Shown here: positions 7,205 to 12,291 of the stretch, one piece after another
How the letters are laid out: each line of letters starts with the position of its first letter
How positions within the stretch are numbered: the first letter of the stretch is position 1
Source: UM-FILTER-42-14 sp964586055
GTDB lineage: Bacteria > Patescibacteriota > Microgenomatia > UBA1400 > PJMF01
NCBI GenBank assembly: GCA_964586055.1
Contig: CAZPFX010000021.1
Location: 1-13,907 of the forward strand
Direction of reading: 5' to 3'
DNA length: 13,907 nucleotides
Translations under genes and position numbers: made by a program
The notes under the pieces: model-generated
Seen by the model: only the letters and a program-made list of their open reading frames with translations
Databases searched by the model: none
Told to the model about the DNA's origin: nothing

Positions 7205-7255
7205 AAATAACTAAGTGCGTTTTTTTGGCTTTTACTCAAGTAGTTATTTACTCAA
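7205..7255. repeat. inverted and direct repeats upstream of murD
   Basis: AAATAACTA (7205-7213) and TAGTTATTT (7241-7249) form a perfect 9-bp inverted repeat. TTTACTCAA occurs twice (7231-7239 and 7247-7255) with a 16-bp period. The block lies about 80-130 bp upstream of the murD promoter in the divergent intergenic region. It may be a regulator binding region; the protein is unknown. Confidence 0.4.
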
Positions 7256-7261
7256 AATTTA

Positions 7262-7430
7262 GAAAAAAGTGTTTCTATTAGTGACGAAAGTGGGTTGGGA
7301 CACGGTTCGTTCTTTATTCGGAAATGCTTTGTTCAATGCGAAAAACCCAAAGAGAAGGCGAAAAGAGGTCGTCATTGACCCTTTCGGGTCGTGTGGTTGA
7401 CTCGCTCTTTTATCACTAACTGCATTTTTC
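7262..7430 (-). ncRNA. candidate structured RNA (long imperfect hairpin)
   Basis: This non-coding stretch between murD and the WecG-family gene folds back on itself in nested order. GAAAAAAGTG (7262-7271) pairs with CATTTTTC (7423-7430) around a 2-nt bulge. A 13-nt arm (7278-7290) pairs with 7407-7419 with one mismatch. GGGTT (7292-7296) pairs with GACTC (7399-7403) and ACACG (7300-7304) with CGTGT (7390-7394). A perfect GACCC/GGGTC hairpin lies at 7377-7390. On the minus strand that hairpin has a GAAA (GNRA) loop and the 3' end has a six-T run, which favours minus-strand transcription. Size and shape recall 6S-like RNAs, but I cannot assign a family or a convincing promoter. Confidence 0.4.
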
Positions 7431-7455
7431 GATTCCGTTGTCACATTCGACCGCG

Positions 7456-7461
7456 TATAAT
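7456..7461 (+). promoter_or_regulatory. -10 element of the WecG-family gene
   Basis: A consensus TATAAT lies 47 bases before the chosen ATG at 7509, with only a weak TTCCGT (7433-7438) at 17-base spacing as -35. It argues against translation from the in-frame TTG at 7461, which overlaps it. Confidence 0.4.
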
Positions 7462-7508
7462 TGGGGTCGTGTTCGCCTCTGTCCGTAGGTGAGCTCCAGA
7501 CTGACACG

Positions 7509-8267
7509 ATGAAAAACACTGATCAATCGACATTACTCTTTGGTTTAGAGCTGTTTGGCAGTACGAAGACACGGCTGCTAGCCGAAATCGATTCTCGAGT
7601 AAAATCACAAAAACTGCCAATTCTTATCGCCACGCCTAATCCAGAACAGGTCATGTTGTCCCGAAGAGACTCCGTCTTTCTAGATCATTTGCAGTCATTT
7701 GACTTGCGAATTCCCGATGGCAATGGATTGGTGTGGGCCTCGAAGTTACTTGCTAAAAAAACTGATCAACCAAAATTGACTCAGCGCATCACGGGAGTTT
7801 GGCTGACGAAGGAGTTATTGAAAAAAGCAGAGCGTTCTAAAAAACAGGTTCTCATTGTTGGTGGCCGTCGTTATAAATATCATGTTTCGAATTACTTAAG
7901 ACTTAGTTGGAGTGTGGGATACGAGAATGTGAATCATCCTAAGGAGGAAGAAGAGAAGGCTTTGGAAGCGCTAATCTTAGAGCTAAAACCAGTCTATGTT
8001 TTTGTGGCCTTTGGTGCTCCAGCGCAAGAGGCATGGATTATTTCTCACCGCGCCTTACTTGAAAAAGCTGGCGTAAAAGTAGCCATGACTGTTGGAGGTG
8101 CCTTCGACATGCTATTTGGCATCACACCAAGAGCCCCAGGCTGGATTCGCGCTCTACAACTAGAGTGGCTTTACAGACTTATCCAAGAGCCAACAAGATG
8201 GCGCAGACAGCTTCAACTAATTGAATTTGTAAAACTAACTTTTAAAGCTCTTCTGAAGATTCAGTAG
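7509..8267 (+). CDS. WecG/TagA/CpsF family glycosyltransferase
   Basis: A 252-aa GT26-type glycosyltransferase. Family members transfer N-acetylmannosamine(-uronate) to a lipid-linked sugar at the inner face of the membrane, in teichoic acid, enterobacterial common antigen or capsule synthesis. Conserved blocks are visible: TPNPEQVMLSRRD, LRIPDGNGLVWAS with the catalytic-region Asp, RITGVWL, VLIVGG, VFVAFGAPAQEAWI and GGAFDMLFGITPRAPGW, then LEWLYRLIQEPTRW. The C-terminus is basic and amphipathic, as used for membrane association. The ATG at 7509 fits the family N-terminus (LLFGLELFGS). The 3' end overlaps the HTH gene on the other strand by 26 bases. The exact sugar cannot be told. Confidence 0.92.
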   Translation: MKNTDQSTLLFGLELFGSTKTRLLAEIDSRVKSQKLPILIATPNPEQVMLSRRDSVFLDHLQSFDLRIPDGNGLVWASKLLAKKTDQPKLTQRITGVWLTKELLKKAERSKKQVLIVGGRRYKYHVSNYLRLSWSVGYENVNHPKEEEEKALEALILELKPVYVFVAFGAPAQEAWIISHRALLEKAGVKVAMTVGGAFDMLFGITPRAPGWIRALQLEWLYRLIQEPTRWRRQLQLIEFVKLTFKALLKIQ

Positions 8268-8541
8268 AATTTTGACCCTCAGGATTCACACCGAGAAGCC
8301 AAAGAACAGTTTCTTTTTTGTATCTTCTGTCACCTCTGGAATTAATGCGGATTGGAGGAAGCTTACCTCTTTTACCCCATCTTTTGATGGTTAGGGGAGA
8401 AACTCTGAGAAGATCGGCGACTTCGCGGACGGTTAAGAGATCTGGTAAGTTTTTCATGTCGAGTTTATTGGCGTCACTGGCCCTACCAGTTCTTTTATTG
8501 GCGTCATCAGCTTCGATTGTGGGCATGTTCATATCATTCAT
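8242..8541 (-). CDS. MerR/excisionase-type helix-turn-helix DNA-binding protein
   Basis: A 99-aa protein whose C-terminal half is an HTH_17-type winged helix like that of BldC, excisionases and MerR. LLTVREVADLLRVSPLTIKRWGKRGKLPPIRI is the HTH and the following RGDRRYKKETVLWLLG is the wing and last helix. The N-terminal ~45 residues are hydrophilic and likely disordered. I chose the ATG at 8539-8541 because AGGAAA lies 6 bases upstream; an in-frame extension to 8601 lacks such a site. There is no metal- or ligand-binding domain, so it is a simple DNA-binding regulator. Its targets are unknown. It overlaps the WecG-family gene tail-to-tail by 26 bases. Confidence 0.85.
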   Translation of the reverse strand: MNDMNMPTIEADDANKRTGRASDANKLDMKNLPDLLTVREVADLLRVSPLTIKRWGKRGKLPPIRINSRGDRRYKKETVLWLLGVNPEGQNSTESSEEL

Positions 8542-8601
8542 AGATGCTTTCCTGCATTGTTTATATACTTTTATTTTTTCCGGTTTCTGCGAGTAGAACA
8601 A

Positions 8602-8823
8602 AGGGCGACTTTGTCATCCTCAAAGTAGCAGAGTAGCAACAACTGGGTCAAGGGGTAGTTTGCACTGTGTATAGGTGGGGAGAACTAGCTGCTTTAGAAC
8701 CTATAGTATTTTCAGTACGTCCGATAGTTTTTTTAGTGTGGAAAACTTTATGTTCTCCAGACTAGGAGTGAAGAATTGGGAAGTTTCGGTATTTATTGTA
8801 TTGAACAGATCGCTAAGAGCTAC
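8602..8823. other. non-coding region between the HTH gene and the rplJL terminator
   Basis: I see no gene here. The stretch contains an inverted repeat TATAGGT (8670-8676)/ACCTATA (8699-8705) with a 22-base spacer and a run of seven T at about 8728-8735. It should hold the HTH gene promoter, but I find no convincing -35/-10 pair. Confidence 0.4.
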
Positions 8824-8853
8824 AAAAAACCCCGCCTGTTTCCAGACGGGGTT
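8824..8853 (-). terminator. intrinsic terminator of rplJ-rplL
   Basis: On the minus strand, 22 bases after the rplL stop, an 11-bp stem (AACCCCGTCTG/CAGGCGGGGTT, one T-G pair) closes a GAAA tetraloop and runs straight into a T-tract. It is a textbook Rho-independent terminator. Confidence 0.93.
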
Positions 8854-8875
8854 CCCAGTTTCTTCTAAGAGAAAG

Positions 8876-9283
8876 TTACTTCATCTCGACAACACAGCCA
8901 GCTTCTTCAAGCGACTTTTTGGCGGCTTCAGCATCTTCTTTCTTAGCGCCCTCAAGGACAGTCTTTGGGAGAGATTCAACAAATGTCTTTGCTTCACCTA
9001 ATCCAAGTTCTGGCTTGAGTACACGAACGGCTTTAATAGCACCGATCTTGTTGGCACCGGCGTCTTTTAGAACGACGTCAAATTCAGTCTGTTCCTCAAC
9101 TGCCTCAGCTGCGGCTGCAACTGGAGCGCCCATCATCATAGGAGCTGCGGCGCTAACGCCGAATTCCTCTTCGAGGGCAGAGACTAGCTCTGAAACATCC
9201 ATGAGTGATAGTTTTTTAACGCTATCAACGATGGCTTGTACTGGTTTTGAGAGAGTTTTGCTCTCTGTTTTTTCGTCTGTCAT
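8876..9283 (-). CDS. rplL: 50S ribosomal protein L7/L12
   Basis: A 135-aa stalk protein that recruits and activates translational GTPases on the large subunit. The N-terminal dimerisation domain (IVDSVKKLSLMDVSELVSALEEEFGV, residues about 18-43) binds L10. An Ala-rich hinge (AAAAEAVEEQ) follows, then the conserved C-terminal domain: FDVVLKDAGANKIGAIKAVR, LGLGEAKTFVESLPK and the final LEEAGCVVEMK. All typical positions are present and the length is slightly above average because of an extended N-terminus. AAGGAA precedes the ATG. It lies 33 bases after rplJ and is followed by a strong terminator. Confidence 0.97.
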   Translation of the reverse strand: MTDEKTESKTLSKPVQAIVDSVKKLSLMDVSELVSALEEEFGVSAAAPMMMGAPVAAAAEAVEEQTEFDVVLKDAGANKIGAIKAVRVLKPELGLGEAKTFVESLPKTVLEGAKKEDAEAAKKSLEEAGCVVEMK

Positions 9284-9316
9284 AAATTCCTTTCTTGTTA
9301 CTTGTTACAGACTGGG

Positions 9317-9844
9317 TTACTCGGTTTTTTCTGCTACTGCAGGCTTCTTCTCAGTGATGGCTTTAAGCACACAGACCAAATCTCTTTGGCTGGCCTTGAG
9401 GACATTGACCAAACCATAGGCTGGGCCTTGGAGTCTGGAAATAAGCATAGCGATAAGCTGATTCTTGCCTGGGAGTTTGCTGAGTTCGGTGAGTTCATCG
9501 GAAGAGAGGACTTTGTCGCCCATCAGGCCTTGTTTGATAACTAATTTTTCACTCTCTTTGTGAAAAGTGAAAAGGGCTTTGATACCACCAACTTCGTCTT
9601 CATTACAAAAGACAAAAGCGTTTTGACCTTCGAGAGAAGCGTCGAGATCTCTGATGTCGAGAGCTTTTTTGACTAAAGCGTTTTTAACAACTTTAAGCTC
9701 GGCACCGGCGTCTTTAAGAGCCTGGCGAAGTTCGACTTGCTCATTCACGGAAGTACCGCTGTACTCGACGACGGCGAATGATTTAGCCAGAGCTAACTTC
9801 TCGCGAAGCAGTTTAACTGTATCGATGTTTACTTGATTTGGCAT
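9317..9844 (-). CDS. rplJ: 50S ribosomal protein L10
   Basis: A 175-aa protein that anchors L7/L12 dimers to the large subunit and forms the stalk base. The N-terminal RNA-binding domain shows KLLREKLALAKSFAVVEYSGTSVNEQVELRQALKDAGAELKVVKNALVKKAL in family order. GGIKALFTFHKE and LPGKNQLIAMLISRLQGPAYGLVNVL follow, ending in the C-terminal helix that binds L12. I chose the ATG at 9842-9844 because AAGGAG lies just upstream and MPNQVN fits family N-termini; an in-frame extension to 9898 runs into the leader. It is first in a two-gene operon with rplL, behind a leader resembling the L10 autoregulatory RNA. Confidence 0.96.
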   Translation of the reverse strand: MPNQVNIDTVKLLREKLALAKSFAVVEYSGTSVNEQVELRQALKDAGAELKVVKNALVKKALDIRDLDASLEGQNAFVFCNEDEVGGIKALFTFHKESEKLVIKQGLMGDKVLSSDELTELSKLPGKNQLIAMLISRLQGPAYGLVNVLKASQRDLVCVLKAITEKKPAVAEKTE

Positions 9845-9949
9845 ACACTCCTTTGTGTTTGTGCGTGCCGAAGAGAGAAAAGTGCCTGAAATAGGCAAAA
9901 GTCATATCCTCGGCGCGGCTTAATTTTTGCGCGCTGTCTTTAGATTGCG
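9845..9949 (-). promoter_or_regulatory. L10 (rplJ) leader RNA
   Basis: The rplJ 5' leader carries, on the minus strand, AAAGACAG (9934-9941), a GCGCG/CGCGC stem closing a CAAAAATTAAGC loop, and then CCGAGG (9908-9913). From memory this order, AAGACAG-stem-TTAA-stem-CCGAGG, matches the L10-L12 binding leader of many bacteria, where excess L10(L12) complex represses its own operon. A further hairpin TGCCT/AGGCA (9883-9897) followed by four T lies before the ribosome binding site and could act as the output element. No covariance search was possible. Confidence 0.65.
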
Positions 9950-9955
9950 AGGTGT

Positions 9956-9961
9956 AGTATA
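9956..9961 (-). promoter_or_regulatory. -10 element for the rplJ leader
   Basis: TATACT on the minus strand, with a predicted start near 9949 that gives a leader of about 105 bases. The -35 is poor (GTAGCA-like at 17-18 bases). Confidence 0.4.
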
Positions 9962-10043
9962 TCAAACAATTTTAAATTTGCTACATGCGGAGGAGATTCA
10001 GATATTTTTGTAACCAAATTTACGCGTATATATCTGCTACTTA

Positions 10044-10073
10044 TTGAGTTTAGATAGTACTCTAAGTTAAACT
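10044..10073 (+). promoter_or_regulatory. candidate promoter with overlapping palindrome
   Basis: TTGAGT (10044-10049), 18 bases, TAAACT (10068-10073). The same bases form two nested inverted repeats: AGTTTA (10047-10052)/TAAACT (10068-10073) and TTAGA (10050-10054)/TCTAA (10061-10065). A repressor could bind over the promoter. The predicted start near 10080 is just upstream of the terminator at 10102. Confidence 0.3.
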
Positions 10074-10101
10074 ATTTTCAACAAAAAGCGATTCCTTGCC
10101 T

Positions 10102-10127
10102 GCCTCCAAAAACAAGGGGGCTTTTTT
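10102..10127 (+). terminator. intrinsic terminator / attenuator
   Basis: GCCTCC (10102-10107) and GGGGGC (10116-10121) form a 6-bp stem with one T-G pair and an 8-base loop, followed by six T. It lies upstream of the small gene at 10144 with no annotated gene ending before it. It either guards thrS from upstream transcription or attenuates the small gene. Confidence 0.6.
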
Positions 10128-10143
10128 GTAGAAAGGGGGAAAT

Positions 10144-10335
10144 GTGCCAGCACTCACCGCTATGCCATATTCCGAGAAGGGCTTGAGAGCCTTAGCAGAC
10201 ATGCTGCGAATTCATAGTTCGCTCATGTGGATCGATCCGATTACTAACCAAGTTTCTGTCAAGAAACTGCCAGAGATTCTGCGTCGCCAACTTGGCCATT
10301 TTGAGAAAAAATCCGGCTCTTCTATCGTCACCTGA
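10144..10335 (+). CDS. possible small protein, 63 aa
   Basis: I do not recognise this small ORF. It would start at GTG 10144 behind AGGGGGA, though the spacing of 4 bases is short; the next in-frame ATG is at 10162. The predicted product is basic and probably helical (GLRALADMLRIHSSLMWID, then VSVKKLPEILRRQLGHF). There is no signal peptide. It lies between two intrinsic terminators and ends just before the promoter of the thrS leader. It may be a real gene or only an open stretch in a regulatory region. Confidence 0.4.
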   Translation: MPALTAMPYSEKGLRALADMLRIHSSLMWIDPITNQVSVKKLPEILRRQLGHFEKKSGSSIVT

Positions 10336-10352
10336 GTAGACTTTGTCTCCCA

Positions 10353-10361
10353 TGATATACT
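10353..10361 (+). promoter_or_regulatory. extended -10 promoter of the thrS leader
   Basis: TGATATACT is an extended -10 (TG-N-TATACT) with no good -35. The predicted start is at about 10368-10372, so the leader peptide ATG at 10372 would be at or within a few bases of the 5' end. No ribosome binding site precedes that ATG, consistent with leaderless translation. Confidence 0.55.
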
Positions 10362-10371
10362 GCTTTTCTAG

Positions 10372-10419
10372 ATGAAAATGCAATTTCGAACCACTACTAC
10401 AACTATCATCCCTGAGTAG
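10372..10419 (+). CDS. thrS leader peptide MKMQFRTTTTTIIPE
   Basis: A 15-codon ORF with the sequence MKMQFRTTTTTIIPE then TAG. Codons 7-11 are five consecutive Thr codons (ACC ACT ACT ACA ACT), followed by two Ile codons. Five adjacent Thr codons directly upstream of a terminator and of threonyl-tRNA synthetase are very unlikely by chance and match the logic of the E. coli thr operon leader, which also mixes Thr and Ile. Low charged tRNA-Thr would stall the ribosome on these codons. The peptide itself probably has no function. There is no ribosome binding site; initiation would be leaderless from the promoter at 10353-10361. Confidence 0.8.
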   Translation: MKMQFRTTTTTIIPE

Positions 10420-10466
10420 GGGTAGTGTTGTCGTATGTAACACTCCCCAATCTCGGGGAGTTTTTT
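10392..10466 (+). promoter_or_regulatory. threonine-type transcription attenuator upstream of thrS
   Basis: Three mutually exclusive structures are visible. The 1:2 hairpin pairs ATCCCT (10408-10413) with AGGGGT (10418-10423) around a GAGT loop, extended by CAAC (10400-10403)/GTTG (10427-10430); CACTAC (10392-10397)/GTAGTG (10422-10427) is an alternative. The 2:3 antiterminator pairs GGGG-T-AGTGTT (10419-10429) with AACACTCCCC (10439-10448), 10 bp with one bulged T. The 3:4 terminator uses 10442-10448. A ribosome stalled on the Thr codons would cover segment 1, freeing segment 2 to pair with 3 and allowing read-through into thrS. A ribosome reaching the stop at 10417 would cover segment 2 and allow termination. 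Confidence 0.8.
10442..10466 (+). terminator. 3:4 terminator of the thrS attenuator
   Basis: ACTCCCC (10442-10448) and GGGGAGT (10455-10461) form a perfect 7-bp stem with a 6-base loop, followed by five more T. Its left arm is also the right arm of the antiterminator at 10419-10448. Confidence 0.88.
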
Positions 10467-10481
10467 GTAGCAAATCACACG

Positions 10482-10487
10482 TATAAT
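10482..10487 (+). promoter_or_regulatory. possible internal -10 before thrS
   Basis: A consensus TATAAT lies after the attenuator and 8 bases before the thrS ATG. No matching -35 is visible at 16-18 bases. If active, it would give leaderless thrS mRNA that escapes attenuation. It may be chance, as it overlaps the approach to the AAGGAAAT ribosome binding site. Confidence 0.25.
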
Positions 10488-10495
10488 AAGGAAAT

Positions 10496-12241
10496 ATGAA
10501 ACAAGATAAAGAATACTTACAAAAATTAAGACACTCGGCCGCACATTTATTAGCAGCCGCAGTTTTGGAGATCTATCCAGATGCAAAGCCAACCATTGGT
10601 CCAGCTATCGATGACGGGTTTTACTATGATTTCGAGTTTGTCGAACCAATCTCAGAGCACGATCTAGCCAAAATTGAGAAAAGAATGCGCAAAATTGCTC
10701 CACATTGGAAAGAATTTTCTCATGAGGAAGTTTCACCACAGGTTGCCCTAGAAAAATACTCCGGCAATGAATATAAGCAGGAACTGATTAACGATTTAGG
10801 AAAAGAAGGTGCTGTTATCACTCTCTACACCAGTGGCAAGTTCACCGATCTTTGTCGTGGCGGTCACGTTGACGAACCAGCTAAGGAACTTAAGCACTTT
10901 AAGCTCATGAGTGTCGCCGGCGCATATTGGCGCGGTGACGAGAAAAATAAGATGCTTACAAGGATTTATGGTACGGCATTTTCGTCCGCAAAAGAGCTTG
11001 ACGACTATCTGGAACAGCAGGAGCAGGCGAAGCTCAGGGATCACAGGAAATTGGGGAAAGAGATGGACTTGTTCACTTTCTCTCCATTAGTTGGCTCTGG
11101 TTTGCCTTTGTACACGCAAAGAGGTGCGTTGCTAAGACGCCTTTTGAACAGCTACGTTGAAGAGATTCAGTCTGGTGAGGACTACCAACAAGTTTGGACG
11201 CCACAGATCGCCAAGGCCGATTTATTCAAGACCTCCGGTCACTACGACAAGTACAAAGCCGACATGTTCAGAGTTGTTTCCAACTATTCAAAAGAAGAAA
11301 TGTACTTAAAGCCAATGAACTGCCCGCAGCATACGCAGATTTTTGCTAGCAAGCCACGAAGTTATAGAGAGCTGCCAATTCGTATGACGGACTTTGCCAT
11401 GTTGTATCGTGACGAGCGTCCTGGGGAACTAAATGGTTTAGCCAGAGTTAGATCTTTCTCACAAGATGACTGTCATATTTTTTGCAGTGAGGATCAAGTT
11501 GACGTGGAGATAGATAGAGCTTTGCAAATGACAATTTCAATCATGAAGACCTTTGGATTTTCATATAGATATCGTCTCTCTACCAGAGATCCAGAGCACC
11601 CAGAAAAATATATTGGAGATCCTGAAACTTGGGACAAGGTGGAGAAGTGGGCAGTAGAAATAATGGAGCGCAATAACATCGAGTACTATGACGGACCGGG
11701 TGAGGCGGCTTTTTATGCTCCCAAAATGGATCTGATGGCCACAGATGCTCTTGGTCGAGAGTGGCAGCTTTCTACAGTCCAGATTGATTACTTCATGCCG
11801 GAGCGCTTCGGTCTTAGTTATACCGATTCTGATGGAACTGCTAAGAGACCAGTCATGCTTCACAGAGCTATTTTAGGTTCTGCCGAGCGAATGATGATGA
11901 TTCTAATCGAACACTACGCTGGTAAATTCCCGACTTGGTTGTCTCCAGTACAGGCGAAAATCTTACCAATTACAGATAGTCATCTTGGATATGCCAAAGA
12001 AGTTCTTGCTAGCTTAAGGTCAGCTGGAATTCGCGCAGAGTTAGATGACCGCTCCGAAAGATTGCAAGCCAAAATTCGCGATGCACAACTCGAGAAAGTT
12101 CCATACATGCTAGTAGTTGGCGATAATGAAGCCGCTGATAAATCTGTGGCTGTTCGCAGGCGAGAAGGTGGGAAGCAAGAAGTTGTTTCTATAGACGCTT
12201 TTGTTGAGCAGGTGCGAAAAGAAATTCAAGGGCGAGCATAA
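10496..12241 (+). CDS. thrS: threonyl-tRNA synthetase
   Basis: A 581-aa class II synthetase that charges tRNA-Thr and edits misacylated Ser-tRNA-Thr. It begins directly in the editing domain: H13 and H17 of HSAAH, C120 and H124 of CRGGH. The N-terminal TGS domain found in most bacterial enzymes is absent. The catalytic core shows motif 2 (FAMLYRDERPGELNGLARVR) and the zinc ligands C276 (MNCP), H327 (DDCH) and H456 (LHRAILGS, next to motif 3). The C-terminal anticodon-binding domain runs from about residue 480 (VQAKILPI to VPYMLVVGDNE). AAGGAAAT precedes the ATG. Expression is probably governed by the attenuator at 10372-10466. The stop lies in a 22-bp palindrome upstream of the next gene. Confidence 0.97.
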   Translation: MKQDKEYLQKLRHSAAHLLAAAVLEIYPDAKPTIGPAIDDGFYYDFEFVEPISEHDLAKIEKRMRKIAPHWKEFSHEEVSPQVALEKYSGNEYKQELINDLGKEGAVITLYTSGKFTDLCRGGHVDEPAKELKHFKLMSVAGAYWRGDEKNKMLTRIYGTAFSSAKELDDYLEQQEQAKLRDHRKLGKEMDLFTFSPLVGSGLPLYTQRGALLRRLLNSYVEEIQSGEDYQQVWTPQIAKADLFKTSGHYDKYKADMFRVVSNYSKEEMYLKPMNCPQHTQIFASKPRSYRELPIRMTDFAMLYRDERPGELNGLARVRSFSQDDCHIFCSEDQVDVEIDRALQMTISIMKTFGFSYRYRLSTRDPEHPEKYIGDPETWDKVEKWAVEIMERNNIEYYDGPGEAAFYAPKMDLMATDALGREWQLSTVQIDYFMPERFGLSYTDSDGTAKRPVMLHRAILGSAERMMMILIEHYAGKFPTWLSPVQAKILPITDSHLGYAKEVLASLRSAGIRAELDDRSERLQAKIRDAQLEKVPYMLVVGDNEAADKSVAVRRREGGKQEVVSIDAFVEQVRKEIQGRA

Positions 12242-12258
12242 ACTGGTACCAGTTTATG
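12237..12258. repeat. 22-bp perfect palindrome, putative operator
   Basis: A perfect 22-bp palindrome with half-site CATAAACTGGT spans the thrS stop codon. Its core TGGTACCA (12244-12251) recurs at 12277-12284, 33 bp away (about three helical turns), next to the start of the ATPase gene. There is no T-run, so a terminator is unlikely; an operator is more plausible. Confidence 0.6.
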
Positions 12259-12260
12259 AG

Positions 12261-12291
12261 TTGTAATGGTATATAATGGTACCATGTTACA
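12261..12291 (+). promoter_or_regulatory. promoter/operator of the ATPase gene
   Basis: TATAAT (12272-12277) ends 6 bases before ATG 12284, implying a leaderless transcript. It is embedded in an imperfect dyad: TTGTAA plus TGGTA (12261-12271) against TACCA plus TTACAA (12280-12291). It also lies between two direct copies of TAATGGTA (12264-12271 and 12274-12281) with a 10-bp period. A regulator bound here would block both promoter and start codon. No good -35 is visible. Confidence 0.5.

Noticed and set aside
7259..7519. Minus-strand 86-codon ORF in the murD/WecG intergenic region
   Set aside because: It has no ribosome binding site and no recognisable protein features; the same bases are better explained by base-paired repeats and a plus-strand promoter.
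8675..9001. Plus-strand 108-codon ORF
   Set aside because: It crosses the rplJL terminator and is antisense to rplL.
10336..10495. T-box riboswitch upstream of thrS
   Set aside because: I see no T-box consensus bulge and no specifier-loop stem; the leader is only about 125 bases and carries a Thr-rich peptide instead.
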